Of a stretch of DNA of 64,000 bases, positions 27,048-36,273 are shown piece after piece. Source of the DNA: Pseudomonas lini (GTDB taxonomy: Bacteria; Pseudomonadota; Gammaproteobacteria; Pseudomonadales; Pseudomonadaceae); assembly GCF_030812475.1 (NCBI RefSeq), contig NZ_JAUSSR010000011.1, forward strand, positions 62,001-126,000. Direction: 5' to 3'. Positions within the stretch are counted from its first letter, which is position 1; each line of letters begins with the position of its first letter. The notes beneath the pieces are model-generated. The model searched no databases. It had not been told where the DNA came from and saw only the letters and a program-made list of their open reading frames with translations. The translations under genes were made by a program, and so were the position numbers.

Positions 27048-28170
27048 GGGCCACCTCCAGCGCGCTGCGGCGACTTGCCATTTTCAAGCGCAGTGGCTCC
27101 CAATAGAGCAGGCCCAGGCCGATGACCAGGAAAATCGCATGCACCCACCACAACCCCAGCGCCGGCGGTATCTTGCCCTTCTCGAGGGCGCCGCGAGCGG
27201 CAATCAGGATCGACAGGTAGGCCATATAAAGAAGAATCGCCGGCAGCAGCTTGAGGAAACGCCCCTGGCGCGGATTGACCCGGGACAGCGGCACGGCCAT
27301 CAGGGTCACGATGAACACCAGCAACGGCAACGACAGACGCCACTGCAATTCGGTGCGGGAACGAATGTCGTCGCTGCCCAGCAGGGAGCCGGTGGGCATC
27401 GCGTCACGGTCGGTGACTTCATCGCTGACGTCCGGCTTGGGCAGCAATACGCCGTACTCGTCATACTTGATCGCCCGGTAGTCGGCCTGACCCGGATTAC
27501 CGTCATAGCGATAGCCGTTTTCGAGAATCAGGTAGCGGTTGCCGTCGGCGCGGATTTCCTGGCGCCCGTTCTCGGCCACCAGCACGGAAATGCCGCGATC
27601 CTTCTTGTTCTCCGTCGAGATGTTCTTCTGCGAAATGAAGACGCCGCCGAGGTTGATGCGGTCATCCGACAGCGTTTCGGTGTAGGTCACCCGCGTTCCG
27701 TCGCGCAACGCCTGGAAACGGCCGGGCTCGAGGGTATCGAACTCGGTCAGGGCATCCTGCTTGTTCAGCAGCAACTGGAACTGATTGGCCCCTTGCGGCG
27801 CCAGGCTCAGGCTGAGCCACGCCACCACCAATGCCACCAGGGTCGCCGGAAACAACGTCATTGCCAACAGCCGCTGCTGGCTCATGCCGGTGGCCGACAG
27901 TACGGTCATTTCGCTTTCAAGGTACAAACGACCGTAAGACAGCAGAATCCCCAGGAACAGGCCCAACGGCAGAATCAACTGCAAAAAACCCGGCAGGCGA
28001 AAACCCATGATCAGAAACAGCGAGCCTGGATCCAGAAGGCCGGCAGCCGCCTGGGCGAGGTATTTGATGAAGCGTCCACTCATGATGATGACCAGCAGCA
28101 CCGCACTGACGGCGCTCAAGGTCAACAGGACTTCTCGAGACAGATAACGAAAGACAATCAAACCAGACAC
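27040..28170 (-). CDS. lptF: LPS export permease LptF
   Basis: Partner of LptG in LPS extraction. The 376-residue protein has the same three-plus-three membrane layout with a central periplasmic domain. The segment LYLESEMTVLSATGMSQQRLLAMTLFPATLVALVVAWLSL is the family coupling-helix region. It is divergent from pepA across a 371-base gap that holds a REP pair and presumably both promoters. Its start codon is not tightly fixed; M1 (MSGLIVFRYLSREVLL) is accepted. Confidence 0.96.
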   Translation of the reverse strand: MSGLIVFRYLSREVLLTLSAVSAVLLVIIMSGRFIKYLAQAAAGLLDPGSLFLIMGFRLPGFLQLILPLGLFLGILLSYGRLYLESEMTVLSATGMSQQRLLAMTLFPATLVALVVAWLSLSLAPQGANQFQLLLNKQDALTEFDTLEPGRFQALRDGTRVTYTETLSDDRINLGGVFISQKNISTENKKDRGISVLVAENGRQEIRADGNRYLILENGYRYDGNPGQADYRAIKYDEYGVLLPKPDVSDEVTDRDAMPTGSLLGSDDIRSRTELQWRLSLPLLVFIVTLMAVPLSRVNPRQGRFLKLLPAILLYMAYLSILIAARGALEKGKIPPALGLWWVHAIFLVIGLGLLYWEPLRLKMASRRSALEVARG

Positions 28171-28301
28171 TCCAGGGTTGTCAGGCTAAGGCGGCCAAAC
28201 AAGCAAACGTATCAGACGGCCCGCAGGGCAGAGCCGCCGAAAAAGTTGGCGCATTATCCTGTGATTGGGTGCGCCTGTCACGGCGCAATGGTGCGGTCGT
28301 G

Positions 28302-28403
28302 CGTGTAGGAGCGAGCTCGCTCGCGATGGACATCAACGATAACGCGGGCCTCCTGGCCCCCCACGGCGGTCTTGGTTTTTTCGCGAGCAGGCTCGCTCCT
28401 ACA
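28302..28403. repeat. REP pair between divergent lptF and pepA
   Basis: GTAGGAGCGAGCTCGCTCGC (28304) faces GCGAGCAGGCTCGCTCCTAC (ending 28401). This is one of the few REP pairs here lying between two 5' ends. The rest of the 371-base gap (28171-28541) has no gene. Promoters of lptF and pepA are expected, but no strong sigma70 pair was identified. Confidence 0.9.
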
Positions 28404-28541
28404 ATCGTAGGGCCAAGGGTTGTCAGGCGCCCGTAGCGAGGTTCAAACTGCGGCCTTTGTCGCAGACCGCGTCTTGCGTCTTTCTATTTATAAGCAAGTT
28501 CATACGCTTGCGTTGTTGACCCATCATTCAGGGACCCGGAC

Positions 28542-30032
28542 ATGGAACTGGTTGTAAAAAGCGTTAGCCCAGAAACGTTGAAGACCGCCACTCTGGTGGT
28601 CGCCGTCGGCGAAGACCGCAAGCTCGGCGCCACCGCCCGCCAACTCGACGAACTGAGCGGCGGCACCATCAGCGCGGTGCTCAAGCGTGGCGACCTGGCC
28701 GGCAAGGTCGGTCAGAGCCTGTTGTTGCACAGCGTGCCGAACCTCAAGGCCGAGCGTGTGTTGCTGGTGGGCGTGGGCAAGGACGAAGAGCTGGGCGACC
28801 GCCCGTTCCGCAAAATCGTCGCCGGCATTCTCAACACCCTCAAGGGCCTGGGCGGCAACGATGCCGTGCTCGCCCTGGATGAAATCGTGGTCAAGGGCCG
28901 CGACAGCTATGGCAAGACCCGCCTGCTGGCCGAAACCCTGGTGGACGGCGAATATACCTTCGATCAGTTCAAGAGCCAGAAAGCCGAGCCCCGCGCCCTG
29001 AAGAAAGTCACCCTGGTGACCATCAAGGCAGCCCAGGCCGAAGTCGAGCGCGCCGTGGCCCATGCCACCGCCATCGCCAATGGCATGGCGTTTACCCGCA
29101 ACCTGGGCAACTTGCCGCCGAACATTTGCCACCCGACCTTCCTCGGTGAACAGGCGAAGAGCCTGGGCAAGGAATTCAAGAGCCTGAAAGTCGAAGTCCT
29201 CGATGAGAAGAAGATCAAGGACCTGGGCATGGGCTCGTTCTATGCCGTTGGCCAGGGCAGTGCCCAGCCACCGCGCCTGATCGTCATGCAGTACAACGGC
29301 GGAAAGAAATCCGAGAAACCGTACGCACTGGTCGGCAAGGGCATCACCTTCGACACCGGCGGCATCAGCCTGAAACCCGGTGCCGGCATGGATGAAATGA
29401 AGTACGACATGGGCGGCGCCGCCAGCGTCTTCGGCACCCTGCGTGCCGTGCTCGAACTGAAGCTGCCGATCAACCTGGTGTGCATCCTGGCCTGCGCCGA
29501 GAACATGCCGAGCGGCAACGCTGCGCGTCCTGGCGACATCGTCACCACTATGAGCGGCCAGACCGTGGAAATCCTCAACACCGACGCCGAAGGCCGTCTG
29601 GTGCTGTGCGATGCCCTGACCTACTCCGAGCGTTTCAAGCCGCAAGCGGTCATCGACATCGCCACCCTGACCGGCGCCTGCGTCGTCGCTCTGGGCTCCC
29701 ATACCTCGGGCCTGCTGGGCAACAACGACGAATTGATCGGCCAACTATTGCGCGCCGGCCAGTCCGCCGACGACCGCGCCTGGCAACTGCCGTTGTTCGA
29801 TGAGTACCAGGAACAGCTGGACAGCCCGTTCGCTGACATCGCCAACATTGGCGGTCCGAAAGCCGGCACCATCACCGCGGCCTGCTTCCTGTCGCGTTTC
29901 ACCAAGAACCTGAACTGGGCGCACCTGGACATCGCCGGCACGGCCTGGACCAGCGGCGGCAAGGACAAGGGCGCCACTGGTCGTCCGGTTCCCCTGCTGA
30001 CCCAATACCTGCTGGACCGCGCCAAAGCCTGA
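28542..30032 (+). CDS. pepA: leucyl aminopeptidase (PepA)
   Basis: PepA is a hexameric M17 metallo-aminopeptidase; in E. coli it also serves as a DNA-binding accessory factor in Xer recombination, and in Pseudomonas it is linked to virulence regulation. The 496-residue protein has the divergent N-terminal domain (about 1-170) and the catalytic domain with GKGITFDTGGISLKPGAGMDEMKYDMGGAA and the signature NTDAEGRLVL near residue 345. It leads the pepA-holC-hypothetical-valS group. Confidence 0.97.
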   Translation: MELVVKSVSPETLKTATLVVAVGEDRKLGATARQLDELSGGTISAVLKRGDLAGKVGQSLLLHSVPNLKAERVLLVGVGKDEELGDRPFRKIVAGILNTLKGLGGNDAVLALDEIVVKGRDSYGKTRLLAETLVDGEYTFDQFKSQKAEPRALKKVTLVTIKAAQAEVERAVAHATAIANGMAFTRNLGNLPPNICHPTFLGEQAKSLGKEFKSLKVEVLDEKKIKDLGMGSFYAVGQGSAQPPRLIVMQYNGGKKSEKPYALVGKGITFDTGGISLKPGAGMDEMKYDMGGAASVFGTLRAVLELKLPINLVCILACAENMPSGNAARPGDIVTTMSGQTVEILNTDAEGRLVLCDALTYSERFKPQAVIDIATLTGACVVALGSHTSGLLGNNDELIGQLLRAGQSADDRAWQLPLFDEYQEQLDSPFADIANIGGPKAGTITAACFLSRFTKNLNWAHLDIAGTAWTSGGKDKGATGRPVPLLTQYLLDRAKA

Positions 30033-30049
30033 ATATCGCTCACTGACCA

Positions 30050-30151
30050 CTGTAGGAGCGAGCTTGCTCGCGAAAAACTCAAGATCACCGCGATGAACCT
30101 GGTTTCCCGCGTAATCGTTGACGACCTTCGCGAGCAAGCTCGCTCCTGCAG
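30050..30151. repeat. REP pair between pepA and holC
   Basis: GTAGGAGCGAGCTTGCTCGC (30052) faces GCGAGCAAGCTCGCTCCTGC ending near 30149. It separates pepA from holC on the same strand and could uncouple their mRNA levels. Confidence 0.92.
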
Positions 30152-30181
30152 ATTCCGCGGAAGTTGATTCCAGGAACCGCA

Positions 30182-30610
30182 ATGACCAAAGTCGACTTCT
30201 ATATCCTGCCCAGCGCCGATCCGTCGGCGCGCCTGGATTTCGCCTGCAAGCTCACCGAGAAAGCCTGGCGCATGGGCCACCGCATCTACCTGCACTGCAG
30301 CGATGCCGCCCAGCGTGACGATCTCGATGCGCGCCTGTGGGCTTTCAAGGGCGAAAGCTTCGTGCCGCACGGCCCCGCCGAAAGCGAGCCGGATGGTGTG
30401 ATCGTGCTGGGCCTGGGCGATGACTGCGGTCCGCACCAGGATCTGCTGCTCAACCTCGACCTGACAGTCCCGACCTTCGCCGGGCAATTCGCTCGCGTGG
30501 CGGAAGTGGTGGTTGAAGATCCGACGATTCGTCAGGCCGCGCGGGAGAGTTTCCGCTTCTACCGCGAACAGGGCTATCCTCTGCAAGATCACCGTCTACA
30601 GCGACTCTGA
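30182..30610 (+). CDS. holC: DNA polymerase III chi subunit
   Basis: Chi links the clamp-loader complex to SSB. The 142-residue protein begins MTKVDFYILPSADPSARLDFACKLTEKAWRMGHRIYLHC, a clear chi opening, with the conserved EVVVEDPTIRQAARESFRFYREQGYPLQDHRL end. ATG 30182 is taken because the six codons before it (from TTG-type 30164) are not conserved. It is followed after 8 bases by a small hypothetical gene. Confidence 0.95.
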   Translation: MTKVDFYILPSADPSARLDFACKLTEKAWRMGHRIYLHCSDAAQRDDLDARLWAFKGESFVPHGPAESEPDGVIVLGLGDDCGPHQDLLLNLDLTVPTFAGQFARVAEVVVEDPTIRQAARESFRFYREQGYPLQDHRLQRL

Positions 30611-30618
30611 GCATTCCG

Positions 30619-31002
30619 ATGGACACTCCAAAACAGCAACAGTCCGCGCACCTGCTGGACGACCTCGAGTCGATCCGGCAACTGCTGGGCGACGACAACC
30701 TACAACCGCCCCTGCTGACCGATACGGTCGAGGACGATGACCGGGAACAGATTCCGATGTTGTTCGATGCGGTCAGCGCGTCCCAGCCTGCGGCCGAACC
30801 GACACCACCCACCCCGGCCGCCGAGCCCTCACCTGCGGCCGATAAAGGCCAGGACGCCCTGCTGCATCTGGATGGCGAACTGCGCTCCGCCGCCATGCTG
30901 ATCATGCAAGACGTGATCGACGACTTCGCCCCGCACATCGAAACCGAAATCAAACGGCGGCTCGCTGCGCGGATGGATCGGTTGCTCAGCCAATACGAAT
31001 AG
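30619..31002 (+). CDS. conserved hypothetical protein between holC and valS
   Basis: A 127-residue acidic protein. The first two thirds are disordered and Pro/Ala/Asp/Glu-rich (LEPTPPTPAAEPSPAADKG-like stretch), followed by a helical C-terminal part (DALLHLDGELRSAAMLIMQDVIDDFAPHIETEIKRRLAARMDRLLSQYE). A gene of this kind occupies the same place in PAO1. The position 8 bases after holC suggests a replication-linked or simply co-expressed role; no domain is recognised. Databases sometimes label it a polymerase III subunit because of its neighbour. Confidence 0.85.
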   Translation: MDTPKQQQSAHLLDDLESIRQLLGDDNLQPPLLTDTVEDDDREQIPMLFDAVSASQPAAEPTPPTPAAEPSPAADKGQDALLHLDGELRSAAMLIMQDVIDDFAPHIETEIKRRLAARMDRLLSQYE

Positions 31003-31017
31003 ACACCACCATTCCAA

Positions 31018-31124
31018 TGTGGGAGCGGCGGTGCGACGATTCGACTTGCTCGCGAAGAGGCAGTGACATTCAACATTTGTGTTGGATGACAGGCTGCCTT
31101 CGCGAGCAAGCCCGGCTCCCACAT
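31018..31124. repeat. REP pair with a 16-base insert in one unit
   Basis: The left unit reads GTGGGAGCGG, then CGGTGCGACGATTCGA, then CTTGCTCGCGA, so a normal unit is split by 16 bases. The right unit GCGAGCAAGCCCGGCTCCCAC has one extra G. It lies between the hypothetical gene and valS. Confidence 0.85.
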
Positions 31125-31240
31125 TGTTTTTGTGCAATGGCTGATAGTCAGCTCACCCCGTGATCAACTCGCCCTCTGCCCCATGCCCCGCTATACTTGC
31201 CGGCTTTTCCTGAATAAATGCCAATAGGGTCCCGCCGCGC

Positions 31241-34087
31241 ATGGATAAGACCTACCAGCCGCACGCCATTGAAACTTCCTGGTACAACACCTGGGAGTCA
31301 GAAAATTACTTCGCCCCGCAAGGCGCGGGCGAGTCCTACACCATCATGATCCCGCCGCCGAACGTCACCGGCAGCCTGCACATGGGTCACGGCTTCAACA
31401 ACGCGATCATGGACGCCCTGATCCGCTTCCGCCGCATGCAGGGTCGCAACACCCTGTGGCAGCCGGGCACCGACCACGCCGGTATCGCCACGCAAATGCT
31501 GGTGGAGCGTCAACTCGAAGCCCAGGGCCAGAACCGTCACGACCTCGGCCGCGAGAAATTCCTCGAGAAAGTCTGGGAATGGAAGGATCAGTCCGGCGGC
31601 AACATCAGCCGTCAGATCCGCCGCCTCGGCTCGTCGGTGGACTGGAGCCGTGAGCGCTTCACCATGGACGACGGTCTCTCGGAAGCGGTTAAAGAAGCGT
31701 TCGTGCGCCTGCACGAAGACGGCCTGATCTATCGCGGCAAGCGCCTGGTCAACTGGGACACCAAGTTGCACACGGCGATTTCCGACCTCGAAGTGGAAAA
31801 CCACGATGAGAAAGGCTTCCTGTGGAACCTGAAGTACCCGCTGGCCGACGGCGCCAAGACCGCTGAAGGCAATGATTACCTGATCGTCGCGACCACTCGC
31901 CCGGAAACCATGCTCGGCGACGCCGCCGTGGCCGTTAACCCGAACGATGAACGCTACAAGGCCCTGATCGGCCAATTTGTCGAGCTGCCGCTGGTTGGCC
32001 GCCGCATCCCGATCATCGCCGACGATTACTGCGACCCCGAATTCGGCACCGGCTGCGTGAAAATCACCCCGGCCCACGATTTCAACGACTACGAAGTCGG
32101 CAAGCGCCACAACCTGCCGCTGCTGAACATCTTCGACAAGAACGCCAACGTTCTGCCTGCAGCCCAGGTGTTCAACCTGGACGGCACGCTGAACACCGAC
32201 GTCGACGGCAAGCTTCCGGCCGAATACGCCGGTCTGGACCGTTTCGAAGCACGCAAACAGATCGTTGCAGCATTCGAAGCCGCCGGCCTGCTGGTCAGTG
32301 TCGACGATCACGGCCTGAAAGTGCCCAAAGGCGATCGCTCCGGCACCATCATCGAGCCGTGGCTGACCGACCAGTGGTACGTGTCCACCAAGCCACTGGC
32401 CGAGCCGGCCATCGCAGCGGTCGAAGACGGCCGCATCCAGTTCGTGCCAAAACAGTACGAAAACATGTACTTCTCGTGGATGCGCGACATCCAGGACTGG
32501 TGCATCAGCCGTCAGCTGTGGTGGGGCCACCGGATTCCGGCGTGGTACGACGAGTCGGGCAAGGTCTACGTCGGTCGCGACGAAGCCGAAGTACGGGCCA
32601 AGAACAACCTCGGCCCGGACGTTGCGCTGCAACAGGACAATGACGTTCTCGACACCTGGTTCAGTTCGGGCCTGTGGACCTTCTCCACCCTCGGCTGGCC
32701 GGAGCAGACCGAATTCCTGAAGAAATTCCACTCCACCGACGTGCTGGTGACCGGTTTCGACATCATTTTCTTCTGGGTTGCCCGGATGATCATGCTCACC
32801 ATGCACCTGGTGAAGAACGAAGACGGCACGCCGCAGGTTCCGTTCAAGACCGTTTACGTGCACGGCCTGGTACGCGACGGCCAGGGTCAGAAGATGTCCA
32901 AGTCCAAGGGCAACGTCCTTGACCCGCTGGACATCATCGACGGCATCGAGCTGGAAGAGCTGGTGCAGAAACGCACCTCCGGCATGATGCAGCCGAAGCT
33001 GGCGAAGAAGATCGAGAAGCAGACCCGCGACGAGTTCGCCGACGGCATCGCCAGCTACGGCACCGACGCCCTGCGTTTCACCTTCTGCTCGCTGGCCTCC
33101 ACCGGTCGCGACATCAAGTTCGACATGGGCCGCGTCGAAGGCTATCGCAACTTCTGCAACAAGATCTGGAACGCTGCACGCTACGTGCTGGACAAGGGCG
33201 AAGACTGCGGCCAGAACGGCGAAGCCTACGAGCTGTCGTTGGCGGATCGCTGGATCATTTCGCAGCTGCAACGTACCGAAGCCGAAGTGACTCGTCAGCT
33301 GGACCAGTTCCGCTTCGACCTGGCGGCACAAGCCTTGTACGAGTTCATCTGGAACCAGTATTGCGACTGGTACCTGGAATTGTCCAAGCCTGTGCTGTGG
33401 GATGAAAATGCACCGGTCGAACGTCAGCGCGGCACTCGCCGCACGCTGGTTCGCGTACTGGAAGTCGCGTTGCGTCTGGCGCACCCGTTCATGCCGTTCA
33501 TTACCGAGGAAATCTGGCAGCGCGTCGCGCCGCTGGCCGGTATCGAAGGCAAGACGATCATGCTGCAACCGTGGCCAGTGGCTAACGAAGCACGCATCGA
33601 CCAGGGCGCCGAAGACGACATCGAATGGCTCAAGGGCCTGATGCTCGGCACGCGTAACATCCGTGGCGAAATGAACATCGGTCCGGGCAAGCCGCTGAAC
33701 CTGTTCCTGAAGAACGTCAGTGCCGAAGATCAGCGTCGCCTCACCGAGAACGAAGCGCTGCTGAAGAAGCTGGCGCGCCTGGAGTCGATCACCGTTCTCA
33801 AGGCTGGCGAAGAAGCACCGCTGTCCGCCACCGCACTGGTGGGCGAGATGGAAGTGCTGGTGCCGATGGCCGGCCTGATCGACAAAGACGCCGAACTGGC
33901 TCGTCTGGACAAGGAAATCCTGCGTCTGCAGGGTGAAGTTCAGCGCGTCGGCGGCAAGCTGTCCAACGCCGGCTTCGTTGACAAGGCGCCGGCCGAAGTC
34001 ATTGAGAAGGAACGCGCCAAACTGGCTGAAGCGGAACAGGCTTTGGGCAAACTGGCCGAGCAACATGCGCGGATTGCCAGCTTGTAA
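31241..34087 (+). CDS. valS: valyl-tRNA synthetase
   Basis: ValS charges tRNA-Val and edits mischarged threonine. The 948-residue class I synthetase has PPPNVTGSLHMGHGFN (HIGH motif), an inserted CP1 editing domain (about 185-340; TTRPETMLGDAAVAVNP), KMSKSKGNVLDP (about residue 551-560), an anticodon-binding domain and a C-terminal coiled-coil arm (LARLDKEILRLQGEVQRVGGKL). It ends in a strong terminator. Confidence 0.98.
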   Translation: MDKTYQPHAIETSWYNTWESENYFAPQGAGESYTIMIPPPNVTGSLHMGHGFNNAIMDALIRFRRMQGRNTLWQPGTDHAGIATQMLVERQLEAQGQNRHDLGREKFLEKVWEWKDQSGGNISRQIRRLGSSVDWSRERFTMDDGLSEAVKEAFVRLHEDGLIYRGKRLVNWDTKLHTAISDLEVENHDEKGFLWNLKYPLADGAKTAEGNDYLIVATTRPETMLGDAAVAVNPNDERYKALIGQFVELPLVGRRIPIIADDYCDPEFGTGCVKITPAHDFNDYEVGKRHNLPLLNIFDKNANVLPAAQVFNLDGTLNTDVDGKLPAEYAGLDRFEARKQIVAAFEAAGLLVSVDDHGLKVPKGDRSGTIIEPWLTDQWYVSTKPLAEPAIAAVEDGRIQFVPKQYENMYFSWMRDIQDWCISRQLWWGHRIPAWYDESGKVYVGRDEAEVRAKNNLGPDVALQQDNDVLDTWFSSGLWTFSTLGWPEQTEFLKKFHSTDVLVTGFDIIFFWVARMIMLTMHLVKNEDGTPQVPFKTVYVHGLVRDGQGQKMSKSKGNVLDPLDIIDGIELEELVQKRTSGMMQPKLAKKIEKQTRDEFADGIASYGTDALRFTFCSLASTGRDIKFDMGRVEGYRNFCNKIWNAARYVLDKGEDCGQNGEAYELSLADRWIISQLQRTEAEVTRQLDQFRFDLAAQALYEFIWNQYCDWYLELSKPVLWDENAPVERQRGTRRTLVRVLEVALRLAHPFMPFITEEIWQRVAPLAGIEGKTIMLQPWPVANEARIDQGAEDDIEWLKGLMLGTRNIRGEMNIGPGKPLNLFLKNVSAEDQRRLTENEALLKKLARLESITVLKAGEEAPLSATALVGEMEVLVPMAGLIDKDAELARLDKEILRLQGEVQRVGGKLSNAGFVDKAPAEVIEKERAKLAEAEQALGKLAEQHARIASL

Positions 34088-34112
34088 TAATCTTGAAAAT
34101 TAGTTGCAAACC

Positions 34113-34143
34113 AAAACGCTCCGATTAACGGGGCGTTTTTTTT
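34113..34143 (+). terminator. valS terminator
   Basis: A hairpin (AAACGCTCCG / CGGGGCGTTT, one G-T pair) is followed by a run of T starting 26 bases after the valS stop. Confidence 0.88.
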
Positions 34144-34332
34144 GGATATTCATTTGACGTTTGAATATTGATTGGTTTTCAACACCTGCATCACATTTGA
34201 CCTTGAGGCCGTTCGCTATAAACAACTAATAACAATTGGATATCCACCCTCTCATTTAAAAGCGATAGCCTGTCTACCGCAACAACGTTAAAACCACACG
34301 CATATGAAAAACACTGACAAGGGACTGACAGT

Positions 34333-34812
34333 ATGAGCACCAATCGACAGAAATCATTTCTCGCAACATTGACCTTTTACGGAAAACCGGCGGCGATCAT
34401 TTCACGGTCCGGCAATACAGTTCCGGTTTGGGGTCAAGCTAACAATGGCGTAGCAGACGTTTTGTATTTCCGATGCGAAGGCAGCACTTACACCCTCTAT
34501 ATACGCTCTGAAGGTGATCATTTCGGAAGAACAATCGATCGAATCGATAACTTTTTCACAACCAGTACTACAAGCGATACGACGACTTTCAATATCATCG
34601 ACGAAAACGGAAAAATTCTGACACTTGATGATCTTGATACAGACAATGAAATGATAGGCCTGCAAACCCGAAGCGGAAAAGTATTGAAAACCGAGTTTGT
34701 CTGGGGGAACGAACCCAAGAGAGTCATGCTCGAAGGGCAACGTATCTTACGTTTTGAGCTGAAGATTCTGGAGCGCAATGTGCCTTACCTGAGTCATCCA
34801 GATGAAATCTGA
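34333..34812 (+). CDS. AT-rich orphan gene, 159-aa protein of unknown function
   Basis: I do not recognise this protein. It is rich in Thr, Ser, Asp and Asn, has no signal peptide or membrane segment, and looks beta-rich, with alternating patterns such as ADVLYFRCEGSTYTLYIRSEG and NIIDENGKILTLDDLDTDNEMIGLQTRSGKVLKTEFVWG. Base composition and codon use (many A/T-ending codons: aat, gat, aaa, ata) differ sharply from all neighbours. A Shine-Dalgarno (AAGGGA) lies 8 bases before the ATG and a terminator follows, so it is a self-contained cassette between valS and rlmF. Lectin-, effector- or immunity-type roles are conceivable but unsupported. Confidence 0.8.
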   Translation: MSTNRQKSFLATLTFYGKPAAIISRSGNTVPVWGQANNGVADVLYFRCEGSTYTLYIRSEGDHFGRTIDRIDNFFTTSTTSDTTTFNIIDENGKILTLDDLDTDNEMIGLQTRSGKVLKTEFVWGNEPKRVMLEGQRILRFELKILERNVPYLSHPDEI

Positions 34813-34868
34813 CAGACCTCTGTAAAACAACAATCGCTTATCTTCACAACAATTCTGTCAACATGTCG

Positions 34869-34909
34869 AGGGCTGACATCAAACGAAAGTTGCGGTAGTC
34901 AGCCCTTTT
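34869..34909 (+). terminator. terminator after the orphan gene
   Basis: A 9-bp stem (AGGGCTGAC / GTCAGCCCT) with a 20-base loop ends in TTTT, 57 bases after the orphan gene stop. Confidence 0.75.
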
Positions 34910-35045
34910 CAGGTACCACCTATTGAGCCCTGACAATGCCAGGGGAAGCCGCTTATCCTGGTGTGGGTGAATTCGATCCACCGCGCCACGAGCTCATATG
35001 TGGGACAATACCCGCCAATTTGAGCAAATCCTGAATCGACATCCC

Positions 35046-36068
35046 ATGACCGCCCCTAGCAAACCCAAAGCCCCGCGCACCAAGCCCAAATCCGCGACTC
35101 CAGCCAAAGCCGTGGAACCGCGCGAGAAGGCCAGCCTGCATCCGCGCAACCGCCATCAGGGTCGTTACGACTTCCCGGCGTTGATCAAGACCACGCCGGA
35201 ACTGGCGCAGTTCGTGATCATCAATCCGTATGGCAAGGAAAGCATCGACTTCGCCAGCCCCGACGCGGTGCGGGTGTTCAACCGGGCGCTGCTCAAATCG
35301 TTCTACGGCATTGCCCATTGGGACATCCCGGCCGACTACCTCTGCCCCCCGGTTCCGGGTCGCGCGGACTATGTACACTTCCTGGCCGACCTGTTGGCCA
35401 GCGTCAACGATGGCGAGATCCCTCGGGGTGCGCCGGTCAAGGTGCTCGATATCGGCATGGGCGCCAACTGCGTCTATCCGTTGATCGGCTACAGCGACTA
35501 TCGCTGGCACTTCCTCGGCTCGGAAATCGATCCGACTGCCGTAGCCGCCGCCAAGGCCATTGTGCAATCGAACGGGCTCAACAAAGCTATCCAGCTGCGT
35601 CAGCAAAGCAATCCAAAGCACATTCTGCTGGGGCTGCTGGAGCCGGGCGAGCGCTTCGACCTGACGATGTGTAATCCACCGTTTCACGCGTCCATGGACG
35701 AGGCTACCAAGGGCAGCGAGCGTAAATGGCGCGCGCTGGGCCGGGCCGATCCAAAACGCAAGTTGCCGGTGCTGAACTTTGGCGGTCAGTCGGCTGAATT
35801 GTGGTGTGAAGGCGGCGAAGCACGCTTCGTGACGCAACTGATCGCCGAAAGCGCGCACTTCCAGCACAAAGTGCTTTGGTTCAGCACACTGGTGTCGAAG
35901 GCTTCAAACCTGCCTGCGATCCAGACCGCGCTGAAAAAGGCCGGCGTACTGGAAAGCCAGGTGGTGGAAATGTCCCAGGGACAGAAGCAAAGCCGCTTTG
36001 TCGCCTGGACCTTCCAGACCAAATCCGAGCAACAGGTCTGGCGCGAACGCTGGGCGCGCAAAAGCTGA
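35046..36068 (+). CDS. rlmF: 23S rRNA (adenine1618-N6)-methyltransferase RlmF
   Basis: RlmF methylates A1618 of 23S rRNA. The 340-residue protein has a basic, Pro/Lys-rich N-terminal tail, the family opening LHPRNRHQGRYDFPALI, the SAM site VKVLDIGMGANCVYPLIG and the amino-methylase motif CNPPFHASMDEA near residue 210. ATG 35046 (MTAPSKPKAPRTK) is preferred; an in-frame ATG at 34998 would add 16 residues within the presumed promoter region. Neither start has a strong Shine-Dalgarno. Confidence 0.93.
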   Translation: MTAPSKPKAPRTKPKSATPAKAVEPREKASLHPRNRHQGRYDFPALIKTTPELAQFVIINPYGKESIDFASPDAVRVFNRALLKSFYGIAHWDIPADYLCPPVPGRADYVHFLADLLASVNDGEIPRGAPVKVLDIGMGANCVYPLIGYSDYRWHFLGSEIDPTAVAAAKAIVQSNGLNKAIQLRQQSNPKHILLGLLEPGERFDLTMCNPPFHASMDEATKGSERKWRALGRADPKRKLPVLNFGGQSAELWCEGGEARFVTQLIAESAHFQHKVLWFSTLVSKASNLPAIQTALKKAGVLESQVVEMSQGQKQSRFVAWTFQTKSEQQVWRERWARKS

Positions 36069-36091
36069 TCAACAGATCGACGCAGATCAAC

Positions 36092-36182
36092 TGTGGGAGC
36101 GAGCCTGCTCGCGAAGGGGACATAACATTCAAAATCATTGTTGAATGTCAGACCGCTTTCGCGAGCAGGCTCGCTCCCACAG
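36092..36182. repeat. REP pair between convergent rlmF and the HU gene
   Basis: GTGGGAGCGAGCCTGCTCGC (36094) faces GCGAGCAGGCTCGCTCCCAC ending 36181. Confidence 0.92.
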
Positions 36183-36226
36183 TGGGTTTGGAGGTGTTTG
36201 CGAGTGAGTCGTAAATCGCAGACACA

Positions 36227-36265
36227 AAAAAACCGTGCCCGGATTGCTCCGATGCACGGTTTTTT
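36227..36265. terminator. terminator of the HU gene
   Basis: A perfect 12-bp stem (AAAAAACCGTGC / GCACGGTTTTTT) with a 15-base loop lies 9 bases after the HU stop on the minus strand. It can act in both directions. Confidence 0.93.
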
Positions 36266-36273
36266 AACAAGTC

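Noticed and set aside
31298..34066. A 922-codon open frame on the minus strand, opposite valS
   Set aside because: It is an antisense shadow in the frame opposite a GC-rich gene, with no domains; valS accounts fully for the region.
34333..34812. Calling the AT-rich orphan a toxin or effector
   Set aside because: No catalytic motif, secretion signal, or immunity partner is visible; composition alone does not give a function.
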